A stretch of DNA of 64,000 bases from an uncultured Thalassotalea sp. (GCA_947502355.1 CANMZP010000008.1:91799-155798), one strand, 5' to 3'. Counted from the first letter of the stretch, positions 10,277 through 19,146 are shown. Made by a program: numbers and translations. Notes: generated by a model from the sequence alone, not told the origin.

Positions 10277-10732
10277 ATGTTGAATTCATTCACCAAGATG
10301 ATGGTTTTAGTTAGCTTTATGATTGCTCTTATCGGGCAGGCATGGGCGAGCGTACCTATGGCTTGTGATATGTCAAAACACGATGCTGCTCATAGTAGCC
10401 CAGATCAGAAACAACAAATCCAGAAACAACAAATCCAGAAACAACAAATCCAGAAACAGAAAATGATGAATATGCAAGCAGGCTCTCACGACCATCATCA
10501 AGGCATGGACATGAGCGGCATGGCTAACGAAGACATGCAAGATGACATGCAAGATGACTGCTGTAAGACCGAATGCAATTGCCCTACGGCCGGTTGCTCA
10601 ACCGCGGTTTATTTAAATTCATCCCCAGTAAAAGCGGACCCGTTGCATGCAACAGAACGACTTGCTTTAGCGAATGCTTCTTTTCATTCCATCACATTAA
10701 CTTCCTTATATCGTCCACCGATTTTTGCCTAA
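10277..10732 (+). CDS. Exported Met/His/Cys-rich putative metal-binding protein
   Basis: I do not recognise a named family. The 151-residue protein has a signal peptide (cleavage near 'GQAWA-SVPMA') followed by a short region rich in metal ligands: 'SHDHHQGMDMSGM' and 'DDCCKTECNCPTAGC'. In between are three copies of a five-residue Gln/Lys-rich unit coded by perfect 15-bp repeats. The start at 10277 is preferred because AGG precedes it by 6 bases and the signal peptide begins there. It lies 130 bases before the CusC-like gene, so a periplasmic copper or silver scavenger or chaperone role is a fair inference; it is not proven. Confidence 0.7.
   Translation: MLNSFTKMMVLVSFMIALIGQAWASVPMACDMSKHDAAHSSPDQKQQIQKQQIQKQQIQKQKMMNMQAGSHDHHQGMDMSGMANEDMQDDMQDDCCKTECNCPTAGCSTAVYLNSSPVKADPLHATERLALANASFHSITLTSLYRPPIFA
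10406..10450. repeat. Three perfect 15-bp tandem repeats
   Basis: The unit CAGAAACAACAAATC occurs at 10406, 10421 and 10436 with no mismatch, then breaks off. It is in frame and encodes QKQQI three times. Copy number could change by slippage without a frameshift. Confidence 0.95.
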
Positions 10733-10782
10733 CCTAGGGTAAGTGCGCCCAAAATTTGCTCAACTGAGCGTTTTCATCGAAT

Positions 10783-10844
10783 TTGAGTCGACTCAATTCA
10801 ATCATAATTTAAAAATTCCAGGCGCTTGAACTTGAATATTCAAG
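10783..10844. promoter_or_regulatory. Two palindromes upstream of the cusC-like gene
   Basis: TTGAGTCGACTCAA (10783-10796) and CTTGAATATTCAAG (10831-10844) are perfect 14-bp palindromes in the 130-base leader of the efflux operon. They may be operators for a metal-responsive regulator. Neither matches the CueR or CusR consensus that I know. Confidence 0.4.
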
Positions 10845-10862
10845 GCACTACTGGTGGTAAAC

Positions 10863-12293
10863 ATGAACACAAAATTTTTATTTCCTGTCGCAATGATTTC
10901 ATTATCAACGCTGCTGGCCTCTTTTCACTCGTTTGCTAGGCAAAGCTTAAACTTAGAGCAAGCTGTTGCTTTGGCGCAAAAGAACGACCCTTGGCAACAA
11001 GGTAATCGGTTAAAGCAAACGGCCATTGAAGCGAGAAGCCACGCAGCACTCACCATGGCGGATCCCAAAGTATCCATCAGTGCATTGAATATGCCTGTTG
11101 ATGGCTTTGAATTTGATCAAGAAGCAATGACTCAACTTAAGGTTGGGATTAGTCAGACCCTTCCAAGAGGCGATACGTTAGCGATAAAAAATGCGCAGCT
11201 TAAAACGCAAGCTAGCCAATACCCATTATTAAGAGCCAATCGTCATGCCATGGTACAACGGCAAGTAAGTCAGTTGTGGCTGGACGCGTATTTAGCGCAA
11301 ACGACCATAGCGTTAATTAATAAAGACAAAGCGTTATTTGAGCAAATGGTGGATATTGCGCTAGCCAGTTATGCCAGTGCTGTTGGCAAAACCAGACAGC
11401 AGGATGTGATAAGTGCCCAGCTCGAGCTGATTCGACTTGATGATCGCCTGATGAATGAACAACAAAAACTGGAAGGGGCAACGGCGCAATTGTCGCAATG
11501 GTTTTATCAAAGTGAGCAGGCCTCGACAGAGGCTAACGCGTTAAATCGGCCATTAAATAGCCGTGTTCGCATTGCCTCTACGCTGCCAAAGCTCAGATTG
11601 AGCCATTCGAGATTATTGAAAAATGACCGCATAAATCAAAATGATTTAGCCAATATACTGGCCTTACACCCTGCGGTTAAGGCCATAGATGTTACCCAAC
11701 AGGTGGCCAATAAAGGGGTAGAGTTGGCGAATCAACAATACAAACCACAGTGGGGCGTAAATGCCAGTTATGCCTACCGTGATGATGCGCCAAGCGGCAT
11801 CGACCGCTCTGACTTTTTTTCTGTTGGTGTTACGTTTGACTTGCCGCTATTTACCGAGAACCGTCAGGACAAGCAAGTGGCCGCTTCGATTGCGGAATCT
11901 GAAGCGGTGAAAACGGATAAATTATTGCTGATGCGCAATATGATCGCCGAAGTTGAAAAAGAGCGTCGCAACTTACAGCGCTTAGCACAGAGACAAGCGC
12001 TCTATGAAAGCCAATTAATCAAGCAGACCCATGAGCAAGCCGAAGCGGCATTAACCGCCTATACCAATGATGATGGCGATTTCAGTGAAGTGGTCAGCGC
12101 CCGAATATCAGAACTTAATACCATGATAAACAAAGTTAAAATTGACGTGGAAGCATTAAAAACCGTGTCTAGACTAAATTACTTTTTAAGCACTTCATCG
12201 AACGACTTAAGCGGTGATAACTTAAGCGATGAAAACTTAAGCGATGAAAACTTAAGCGATGAAAGCATAACCGGAGAACAGCATGAGCAGTAA
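10863..12293 (+). CDS. cusC: CusC-like outer-membrane factor (TolC family)
   Basis: This is the outer-membrane channel of a tripartite heavy-metal efflux pump. The ~476-residue protein has a signal peptide, then two TolC-type halves with long coiled-coil helices (for example 'MIAEVEKERRNLQRLAQRQALYESQLIKQ') and beta-strand segments such as 'WGVNASYAYRDDAPSG' and 'FFSVGVTFDLPLF'. ATG 10863 is chosen over an in-frame GTG at 10854. The C-terminus carries an acidic tail with repeated 'DENLS' coded by 15-bp tandem repeats. The stop overlaps the start of the adaptor gene by 11 bases, so translation is probably coupled. Confidence 0.87.
   Translation: MNTKFLFPVAMISLSTLLASFHSFARQSLNLEQAVALAQKNDPWQQGNRLKQTAIEARSHAALTMADPKVSISALNMPVDGFEFDQEAMTQLKVGISQTLPRGDTLAIKNAQLKTQASQYPLLRANRHAMVQRQVSQLWLDAYLAQTTIALINKDKALFEQMVDIALASYASAVGKTRQQDVISAQLELIRLDDRLMNEQQKLEGATAQLSQWFYQSEQASTEANALNRPLNSRVRIASTLPKLRLSHSRLLKNDRINQNDLANILALHPAVKAIDVTQQVANKGVELANQQYKPQWGVNASYAYRDDAPSGIDRSDFFSVGVTFDLPLFTENRQDKQVAASIAESEAVKTDKLLLMRNMIAEVEKERRNLQRLAQRQALYESQLIKQTHEQAEAALTAYTNDDGDFSEVVSARISELNTMINKVKIDVEALKTVSRLNYFLSTSSNDLSGDNLSDENLSDENLSDESITGEQHEQ
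12219..12263. repeat. Three perfect 15-bp tandem repeats at the end of cusC
   Basis: AACTTAAGCGATGAA is present at 12219, 12234 and 12249, after a diverged copy starting near 12201. The repeats are in frame and lengthen the acidic C-terminal tail (NLSDE units). Confidence 0.95.
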
Positions 12294-13995
12294 TAAAACG
12301 GTTTTCATTGCCGCAATTTTAGGTGTGGCTATCGGGGCTGGCGCTATGATGGCCATGCAATCGGGCAAATCAGCCGATGGTGAAGGTCAAACTGACAACA
12401 AAGCGCAAAAACCGCTTTATTGGGTTGCCCCAATGGATTCCAATTATCGCCGCGATAAACCGGGGTTGTCACCTATGGGCATGGATTTAGTTCCTGTGTA
12501 TGCTGAAGATAATAGCAGTGATGACTATGGGCCCGGAGCGGTAACGATTGCGCCACATGTGGTGAATAATCTGGGAGTTAGAACCACCGAAGTGGAAATG
12601 GCACCGCTTGAAAAGGTCATTTCAACGGTGGGATTAGTGCAATACGACGAAGATAAACTGGTACACATTCACCCTAGAGTTGCCGGCTGGATTGAACAGT
12701 TATTTGTGAATGCCGAAGGCGATCCGGTTGCCGCAGACCAGCCTCTTTACACCTTATATTCCCCCGAGTTGGTTAATGCCCAGGAAGAGTTATTAATCGC
12801 CGTAAAACGCAATAACGCCACCTTAATCAAAGCCGCGAAAGCACGCTTATCGGCGTTACAAATATCCGACTCGTTTATTGCCAACTTGCAAAAAACTCGA
12901 AAGGTACGTCAAAGCATTACCTTTTATGCCCCTCAATCAGGGTTTCTTGCCGGCTTAAAAATTCGTGAAGGCTTTTATGTGCAGCCAGGTAATACCTTAA
13001 TGAGTATTGGCCAATTAGAACAAGTATGGGTTGAGGCCGAAGTATTTGAGCGCGATGCGGCTTTTGTGAAAGCCGGCTTGCCAGTAACAATGACTTTAGA
13101 TTATCTGCCGGGTAAGTCATGGCAAGGGGCGGTGGATTATGTATACCCAAGTTTGAATGCACAAAACCGCACTTTGCGCGTGCGATTGAAATTTAATAAT
13201 GCAGACTATCAACTAAAACCCAACATGTTTGCCCAGGTAGCAATTGAAACCGAATCACAAGGCAACTCAATTATTGTTCCCATTGAAGCCGTTATTCGAA
13301 CGGGCAAGCAAGATAGGGTTGTGTTGGCATTAGGCGAGGGACAGTTTAAGTCGATAGAAGTCCAAGTTGGGGCCATTGAACAGGATAGAGTGTCTATTAT
13401 TGATGGCTTGGTTGAAGGCGATAACGTCGTGATCTCGGCTCAATTCCTAATTGATTCTGAATCGAGTAAGAGTTCTGACTTTAAACGCATGCAACCAACT
13501 AGCGTGCCTACATCGGTTTGGATGGAAGGTGAAATTAATGCCGTAATGCGCGACCAAAGAGTGGCCAATATTAGTCATGGCCCAGCAGAAGATTGGGGAT
13601 GGCCAGAAATGACCATGGACTTTGAGGTCGGCGTCGATGTTGATATAAATGCCTTGCAAGCTGGTCAAACCTTACACTTTGAAGTCACCAAAACAGATGA
13701 GGGGATGTATCAGGTAACCGGCATTCATATTATGTCAGAGCCAACGATTTCATCGGCCACCGTAAAGGGAGTGATTAATGTGGTAAATACACAAAATCGA
13801 GTGCTCAATATCAGCCGAGAGGCCATAGAAAAGTGGGATAGACCTGCCGACACTATGGACTTTGCTGTCGATGAGCGTATCGATTTAGGCTCATTAAAAG
13901 CTGGCGACGAAGTGATATTTACTTTTGAAATTCAGGATGATTTTGTGATTGTAGAAATAGCAGCTGCTAGCTCTGCTGTGCACAAAAACCATTAG
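12283..13995 (+). CDS. cusB: CusB-like periplasmic adaptor with two CusF-type domains
   Basis: Membrane-fusion protein of the pump, 570 residues, against about 400 for E. coli CusB. In order: an N-terminal membrane anchor; a heavy-metal-binding segment at ~46-73 ('YWVAPMDSNYRRDKPG', 'SPMGMDLVPVY'); barrel-sandwich, hairpin and beta-barrel domains to ~395; then two CusF-like modules. The first has the full E. coli CusF ligand spacing: His432, Trp440, Met443, Met445. In the second the aligned positions are Arg512, Arg520, Asp523 and Met525, so only one ligand remains. The fusion suggests metal hand-over inside the pump. GGAG precedes the start by 7 bases. Confidence 0.9.
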   Translation: MSSNKTVFIAAILGVAIGAGAMMAMQSGKSADGEGQTDNKAQKPLYWVAPMDSNYRRDKPGLSPMGMDLVPVYAEDNSSDDYGPGAVTIAPHVVNNLGVRTTEVEMAPLEKVISTVGLVQYDEDKLVHIHPRVAGWIEQLFVNAEGDPVAADQPLYTLYSPELVNAQEELLIAVKRNNATLIKAAKARLSALQISDSFIANLQKTRKVRQSITFYAPQSGFLAGLKIREGFYVQPGNTLMSIGQLEQVWVEAEVFERDAAFVKAGLPVTMTLDYLPGKSWQGAVDYVYPSLNAQNRTLRVRLKFNNADYQLKPNMFAQVAIETESQGNSIIVPIEAVIRTGKQDRVVLALGEGQFKSIEVQVGAIEQDRVSIIDGLVEGDNVVISAQFLIDSESSKSSDFKRMQPTSVPTSVWMEGEINAVMRDQRVANISHGPAEDWGWPEMTMDFEVGVDVDINALQAGQTLHFEVTKTDEGMYQVTGIHIMSEPTISSATVKGVINVVNTQNRVLNISREAIEKWDRPADTMDFAVDERIDLGSLKAGDEVIFTFEIQDDFVIVEIAAASSAVHKNH

Positions 13996-14006
13996 GTGCA
14001 GACATC

Positions 14007-17000
14007 ATGATAGAACGTATAATTCAATGGTCAGTCTACAATCGCTTTTTTGTCTTACTCACCACCGTTATTTTAATAGGGCTTGGGGTATTCTCTTTTA
14101 AGAACACCCCGGTAGATGCGTTACCGGATTTATCGGATGTGCAGGTGATCATTAAAACCTCATACCCAGGCCAAGCACCACAGGTGGTTGAAGATCAGGT
14201 AACTTATCCGTTAACGACTGCCATGTTGTCGGTACCCGGCGCCCAAACGGTTCGGGGCTATTCATTTTTTGGTGACTCGTATGTGTACATCATTTTTGAT
14301 GATGATGTCGATATCTACTGGGCTCGCACCCGAGTACTTGAGTATTTATCGCAAGTCGCGCCGAGTTTACCGGCAGCGGCAAAACCGCAATTAGGCCCGG
14401 ATGCTACAGGTGTGGGTTGGATATACCTTTATGCCTTGGTGGATAAAACCGGACAGCATGACATTAGCCAGTTACGCAGTATTCAGGACTGGTTTTTAAA
14501 ATATGAATTGCAAACCGTTGATGGCGTATCGGAAGTTGCCGCTATTGGCGGTATGGTAAAGCAATATCAAGTGGTGGTAAATCCCGATAAATTGCGCGCT
14601 TACGATATTCCTTTAAGCTTGATTCAACTCGCTATTAATCAAGGAAATCAGGAGGTTGGTGCCTCTGTTGTGGAGATGGCAGAAGCCGAGTACATGGTTA
14701 CTGCCTCAGGCTACATTAAGTCGGAAGATGATTTAAAAGCCATTCCATTAGGGCTCAATGCGAATGGCACACCACTGCTATTGGGGGATATTGCAGACAT
14801 TAAATTAGGACCGCAAATGCGCCGTGGTGTGGCTGAGCTAAATGGTGAAGGTGAGGCCGTTGGTGGTGTGGTGGTGATGCGATTTGGTGAAAATGCCGAG
14901 CAAACCATTAAAGGGGTCAAAGACAAGCTTAATGAATTAAAACGCGGCTTACCCGATGGAGTAGAAGTTGTTACTGTGTATGACCGCTCGGCACTGATTG
15001 AGCGAGCGGTTGATAATCTATGGTCCAAATTACTGGAAGAGCTTGGCGTTGTCGCCCTGGTTTGTGTGGTGTTTTTATTTCATGTGCGCTCTTCGATTGT
15101 TGCGGTTATTAGTTTACCGCTTGGCATTATGGTCTCTTTTACCATCATGTATTTTCAAGGGATTAATGCCAATATTATGTCCCTTGGTGGCATTGCCATT
15201 GCGATAGGCGCCATGACCGACGGGGCCATTGTAATGATTGAAAATATGCACAAGCATATGGAGAAAACCCCGCTGACCGATGACAATCGTTGGCAGATTG
15301 TTGCCAAATCCGCAACGGAAGTGGGGCCCGCGTTATTTTTTAGTTTGCTGATTATTACCGTGAGCTTCTTACCCGTGTTTATTTTAGAGGCGCAAGAGGG
15401 GCGAATGTTCTCACCCTTGGCGTACACCAAAACCTATGCTATGGCCGCATCCGCTGGTTTAGCCATCACCTTAATTCCGGTGCTAATGGGCTATTTTATT
15501 CGCGGTAAAGTGATATCGGAGCATAAAAACCCGGTTAATCGAGCCCTAGTCGCAGCCTATAAACCGTTATTAAGGTGGGTGCTTGCCTACCCTAAAGTAA
15601 CGATTGCGGCGGCAGTTGTGGTGACGATCATTGGGTTTTCGCCCATCAATAAAATTGGCAGTGAATTTATCCCACCATTGGATGAAGGGGATTTAATGTA
15701 TATGCCAACCACCTATCCGGGAATATCGATAGGTAAAGCGCGAGAATTACTGCAACAGACCGATAAGCTTATACGTACGCTACCCGAAGTAGAAAGTGTG
15801 TTTGGTAAAGTCGGGCGCGCCGAAACGGCAACCGATCCAGCGCCATTAACCATGATAGAAACCTTTATTCAGTTAAAGCCTAAAAGTGAGTGGCGAGAAG
15901 GAGTCACCACAAAAAGCTTGAAACAAGAGCTTGATAAATTAGTGCAATTTCCCGGGTTAACCAACGCTTGGGTTATGCCCATCAAAACCCGTATTGATAT
16001 GTTGGCCACGGGGATAAAAACCCCGGTTGGCATTAAGGTTGCTGGCAGTGATTTAAAGGTGATACAGGATATTGGTCAGCAGCTTGAAACCGTCTTAAAA
16101 GATCATCCTGGAACCGCGTCGGTATATTCTGAACGCGTTGCTGGTGGCCGCTATATTAAAGTCGATATTAATCGCCTGAAGGCCGCACGTTATGGCTTAA
16201 ATATTGCCGACGTTCAACAAGTGGTTGCTACGGCAATTGGCGGAATGAACGTCGCACAAACCGTTGAAGGGCTGGAAAGATACCCGGTTAATTTGCGCTA
16301 CCCACAAGATTATCGTGACTCACCTGAGCAACTGCAAAAGTTACCGGTTATTACCCCAAAAGGTCAACGTGTGGCACTAGCCGATATCGCCAATGTGTAT
16401 ATTGAGGATGGCCCACCGGGCATTAAAAGTGAAAATGCCCGCATTAATGGCTGGACCTTTATTGATATTGAAGACGTTGATATTGGCAGCTATGTTGAAG
16501 GCGCAAAAGAGGTTGTGGCTCGTGAAATCACTTTACCAGCCGGTTATTCGATTAGTTGGGCTGGGCAGTATGAATACATGCAACGTGCTCAAGAAAAGTT
16601 AAGTTTTGTATTGCCACTTACCATTGCGATCATCATTGTTCTGCTTTATTTGAACTTTAGAAGCTTTGCTGAGGTGGCCATTATTATGGGCACGTTACCG
16701 TTGGCAATGATTGGTGGTATTTGGTTAATGTACCTCGAGGGCTTTAATTTCTCGGTTGCTGTAGGCGTTGGTTTTATTGCCCTTGCCGGGGTTGCGGTAG
16801 AGATTGGAGTGATTATGTTGGTTTATCTAAATCAGGCCTACAAAGAAGCCGTTAAACACGCTAAAGTAGAAAATAAACCCTTTGACAGAGTGGCGTTAAT
16901 TGACGCCATTATGCAAGGAGCTGGTATGCGGGTTCGCCCGGTAATGATGACGGTTGCCACCATCATTATTGGTCTGATGCCGATTTTATACGGAACAGGG

Positions 17001-17162
17001 ACGGGATCTGAAGTCATGAGCCGAATTGCTGCGCCTATGGTTGGTGGAATGGCAAGTGCTGTGGTTTTAATCTTACTGGTGTTGCCAGCGGTATATTTGT
17101 TATGGAAATTGGCGATAAATGAAAAACAACAACAAAAGGGCATTTCATCTGGAAAAACGTAG
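14007..17162 (+). CDS. cusA: CusA-like heavy-metal RND efflux transporter
   Basis: This 1051-residue inner-membrane proton antiporter has the HME-RND layout: two sets of transmembrane helices and two large periplasmic loops. 'NTPVDALPDLSDVQVIIKT' and 'GGIAIAIGAMTDGAIVMIEN' (TM4 with the conserved acidic residue) are typical. 'DEGDLMYMPTTYPGIS' and 'KTRIDMLATGIKTPVGIKV' resemble CusA and the Met-bearing segments used for Cu(I)/Ag(I), rather than CzcA. It lies 11 bases after the adaptor gene. The last 44 bases overlap the next ORF in another frame. Confidence 0.93.
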   Translation: MIERIIQWSVYNRFFVLLTTVILIGLGVFSFKNTPVDALPDLSDVQVIIKTSYPGQAPQVVEDQVTYPLTTAMLSVPGAQTVRGYSFFGDSYVYIIFDDDVDIYWARTRVLEYLSQVAPSLPAAAKPQLGPDATGVGWIYLYALVDKTGQHDISQLRSIQDWFLKYELQTVDGVSEVAAIGGMVKQYQVVVNPDKLRAYDIPLSLIQLAINQGNQEVGASVVEMAEAEYMVTASGYIKSEDDLKAIPLGLNANGTPLLLGDIADIKLGPQMRRGVAELNGEGEAVGGVVVMRFGENAEQTIKGVKDKLNELKRGLPDGVEVVTVYDRSALIERAVDNLWSKLLEELGVVALVCVVFLFHVRSSIVAVISLPLGIMVSFTIMYFQGINANIMSLGGIAIAIGAMTDGAIVMIENMHKHMEKTPLTDDNRWQIVAKSATEVGPALFFSLLIITVSFLPVFILEAQEGRMFSPLAYTKTYAMAASAGLAITLIPVLMGYFIRGKVISEHKNPVNRALVAAYKPLLRWVLAYPKVTIAAAVVVTIIGFSPINKIGSEFIPPLDEGDLMYMPTTYPGISIGKARELLQQTDKLIRTLPEVESVFGKVGRAETATDPAPLTMIETFIQLKPKSEWREGVTTKSLKQELDKLVQFPGLTNAWVMPIKTRIDMLATGIKTPVGIKVAGSDLKVIQDIGQQLETVLKDHPGTASVYSERVAGGRYIKVDINRLKAARYGLNIADVQQVVATAIGGMNVAQTVEGLERYPVNLRYPQDYRDSPEQLQKLPVITPKGQRVALADIANVYIEDGPPGIKSENARINGWTFIDIEDVDIGSYVEGAKEVVAREITLPAGYSISWAGQYEYMQRAQEKLSFVLPLTIAIIIVLLYLNFRSFAEVAIIMGTLPLAMIGGIWLMYLEGFNFSVAVGVGFIALAGVAVEIGVIMLVYLNQAYKEAVKHAKVENKPFDRVALIDAIMQGAGMRVRPVMMTVATIIIGLMPILYGTGTGSEVMSRIAAPMVGGMASAVVLILLVLPAVYLLWKLAINEKQQQKGISSGKT

Positions 17163-17841
17163 TCGCACATTTCATAAATGGTGCATGCTGTTTCTTAGTG
17201 TGCAATTTATGATTTGGTCGGTTACTGGTGTGTATATGGTGTTTTTTGATATTGACTATATTCATGGTGATTCACTGGTCAAAAATCAACAAAACACAAT
17301 ACCGCTTCAGCAAGTGCAAGTCTCTGTTAAAGACTTGCACCAGCAATATGGCGAGATTGAGTCACTCTCGCTTGGCGTGTTTATTGATAAAGCCGTTTAT
17401 CGTTTTCAATCCGGTGAACGCTTCTATCTGGTTGATGCTCGAACCGGTAAATTGCTTTCACCGCTTGATGAACATGCGGCTATCTATCGGGCTAAGCATG
17501 AATATACAGGCACAGGAAACGTAGTCTCTGCCCAGTTAATCGAGCAAAATCCTCCCTTTGAATTAAGCCCCAAACGATTGCCCGCATGGCGAGTTGATTT
17601 TGACGACTTTGGTGCCCCTGCACTTTATGTTTCTGCGCTCAGTGGTGAAGTCGTTACCAAACGTCACGAATGGTGGCGTTTATTTGACTGGGTATTTCGC
17701 TTTCATGTGATGGACTATCAAGACAGTGACGTGGGTAACAAATTGCTATTTTGGGTGGCTTTATTTGCAATAACCGGGGGAGTCAGTGGCTTAATTCTTA
17801 CTTATTTTAGGGTGTTAAAACCGCAAGGGGTGCACAAATGA
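17119..17841 (+). CDS. PepSY-type membrane protein A of the copper operon
   Basis: This 240-residue protein has an N-terminal membrane helix ('WCMLFLSVQFMIWSVTGVYMVFF'), a periplasmic region of ~150 residues, and a C-terminal helix ('LLFWVALFAITGGVSGLILTYF'). The conserved 'FHKW' near the first helix and 'FRFHVMDYQD' before the second resemble PepSY-associated membrane proteins; some relatives are metal- or heme-linked reductases. The start overlaps cusA by 44 bases without a clear ribosome-binding site, suggesting coupling. It is a paralogue of the next gene. Confidence 0.72.
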   Translation: MKNNNKRAFHLEKRSRTFHKWCMLFLSVQFMIWSVTGVYMVFFDIDYIHGDSLVKNQQNTIPLQQVQVSVKDLHQQYGEIESLSLGVFIDKAVYRFQSGERFYLVDARTGKLLSPLDEHAAIYRAKHEYTGTGNVVSAQLIEQNPPFELSPKRLPAWRVDFDDFGAPALYVSALSGEVVTKRHEWWRLFDWVFRFHVMDYQDSDVGNKLLFWVALFAITGGVSGLILTYFRVLKPQGVHK

Positions 17842-18551
17842 AATGGGTAAGGTGGAGCCATAAATGGTTATCGATTGTGGTTGGCCTGCAATTGCTGATT
17901 TGGTTAGTCAGCGGCTTTTACTTTAATTTGATGGACCATGAGAAAGTGGGGGGGAACCAATATCGCCAAACTCCTATTCAGCAAAGCTCGATAAACTATA
18001 CGCAATTATTAGAGGCTAAGCATATTTTGGCGCAAGCCGAGCCAGCAATCTCAATTGAATTAATCCATCTTTTGGGGCGACCCTATTATTTGCTTAACCA
18101 TCACAAAGGGTTATATCCGCACTTTAAGAACCGCTATAGCCTGTATGATGCATACCAAGGTGAGCTAACCGAGCTATCTGAGGAGATGGTAAAAGCACTG
18201 GCACTTCAGACCTATAACGGTTCAGGAAAGGTTGCCTCAGTCAAGCTGTTAACCGGCCCTATTGATGACTTTGCCAAGCAAAAAAATGCCACTTGGCAAG
18301 TCAACTTCGATAATCAGGTTAACACTAGTGTGTATGTGGAAGCTGGATCCGGACGCATTGTGGGGCACAGCGATGATGACAAGCGATTCGCGGACTTTTT
18401 CTTTATGCTCCACTTTATGGATTACGGTGGCCAGGGCAGTTTCAATAACCCGCAAATGATGTTTTTTGCGTTCTTTACCTTTTGGTTATCTTTAACGGGC
18501 TTTATTTGGACGGTGCATCTGGCAAAACGCGGTCATTATAAAAGACTCTAA
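17838..18551 (+). CDS. PepSY-type membrane protein B of the copper operon
   Basis: This 237-residue protein has the same layout as its upstream neighbour: 'SHKWLSIVVGLQLLIWLVSG' as first helix, a periplasmic domain, 'FMLHFMDYGGQ', then a last helix ('MMFFAFFTFWLSLTGFIWTV'). The two genes overlap by ATGA (4 bases). Conserved His in 'SHKW' and 'LHFMDY' could bind heme or metal, but this is inference. The tandem duplication suggests a hetero-oligomer. No function is known to me for this pair in Cus operons. Confidence 0.72.
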   Translation: MKWVRWSHKWLSIVVGLQLLIWLVSGFYFNLMDHEKVGGNQYRQTPIQQSSINYTQLLEAKHILAQAEPAISIELIHLLGRPYYLLNHHKGLYPHFKNRYSLYDAYQGELTELSEEMVKALALQTYNGSGKVASVKLLTGPIDDFAKQKNATWQVNFDNQVNTSVYVEAGSGRIVGHSDDDKRFADFFFMLHFMDYGGQGSFNNPQMMFFAFFTFWLSLTGFIWTVHLAKRGHYKRL

Positions 18552-18590
18552 GTAAAATTATTACGGATGATATTGCGAGAGGTTGATTGT

Positions 18591-18620
18591 AATATTAAAG
18601 TTAAGTTTAACTTTAATATT
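18591..18620. promoter_or_regulatory. 30-bp perfect palindrome before soxR, candidate operator
   Basis: Arms AATATTAAAGTTAA (18591-18604) and TTAACTTTAATATT (18607-18620) are exact inverse complements around GT. The core resembles the dyad type bound by SoxR and other MerR-family proteins between -35 and -10. A TATATT follows at 18620. It is AT-rich and lacks a terminator-like stem, so operator is the better reading. Confidence 0.55.
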
Positions 18621-18672
18621 ATATTTTTATAGTTTTAGGCTGACTTTTAAAGCAAGGGGGAAAGGCGGGCAC

Positions 18673-19146
18673 GTGGCAACTAAAAAAACATTTTTTACCA
18701 TAGGTGAAACGGCAGAGCGCTGCGGGGTGGCAACGTCGGCGTTGCGTTTTTACGAACAGAAAGGGTTAATAAAAGCCATCCGAACCTCAGGTAACCAACG
18801 GCGCTATCATGCAACGACGCTAAGAACGGTTTCCATAATAAAAGCGGCACAACAGCTTGGGGTGAGGTTAGAAGACATTGCTGATGCATTAACGGCACTG
18901 CCTGAAGGACGCAATCCTAATAAGCGTGACTGGGAGCGGTTATCGAAGCGGTGGGCGCAATCCCTTGATCAAAAAATTCTAGAGCTGCAGCGACTGAGAA
19001 ATAATCTTGATACGTGCATTGGCTGTGGCTGTTTGTCACTTAAAAGCTGTTTGTTGTTTAATCCAGATGATGAAGTGGCGTCGCATGGCAGTGGCCCTCG
19101 TTATTTAATTGAAGGGATCCCTTCTGAGGATAAGCCTTGTAAATAA
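18673..19146 (+). CDS. soxR: SoxR, MerR-family [2Fe-2S] redox sensor
   Basis: SoxR activates transcription when its [2Fe-2S] cluster is oxidised by redox-cycling agents or nitric oxide. The N-terminal winged helix ('TIGETAERCGVATSALRFYEQKGLI') is MerR type. The cluster ligands are Cys115, Cys118, Cys120 and Cys126 in 'CIGCGCLSLKSC', the SoxR signature. GTG 18673 gives 157 residues, close to E. coli SoxR (154), with AAGG 7 bases upstream; the ORF also reads 30 codons further up, but that part looks non-coding. No soxS is adjacent. Targets may be itself, the copper operon or another pump. Confidence 0.92.
   Translation: MATKKTFFTIGETAERCGVATSALRFYEQKGLIKAIRTSGNQRRYHATTLRTVSIIKAAQQLGVRLEDIADALTALPEGRNPNKRDWERLSKRWAQSLDQKILELQRLRNNLDTCIGCGCLSLKSCLLFNPDDEVASHGSGPRYLIEGIPSEDKPCK

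Noticed and set aside
18583..18672. Thirty-residue N-terminal extension of SoxR
   Set aside because: The frame covers the palindrome and promoter region, and SoxR proteins normally begin near the GTG at 18673.
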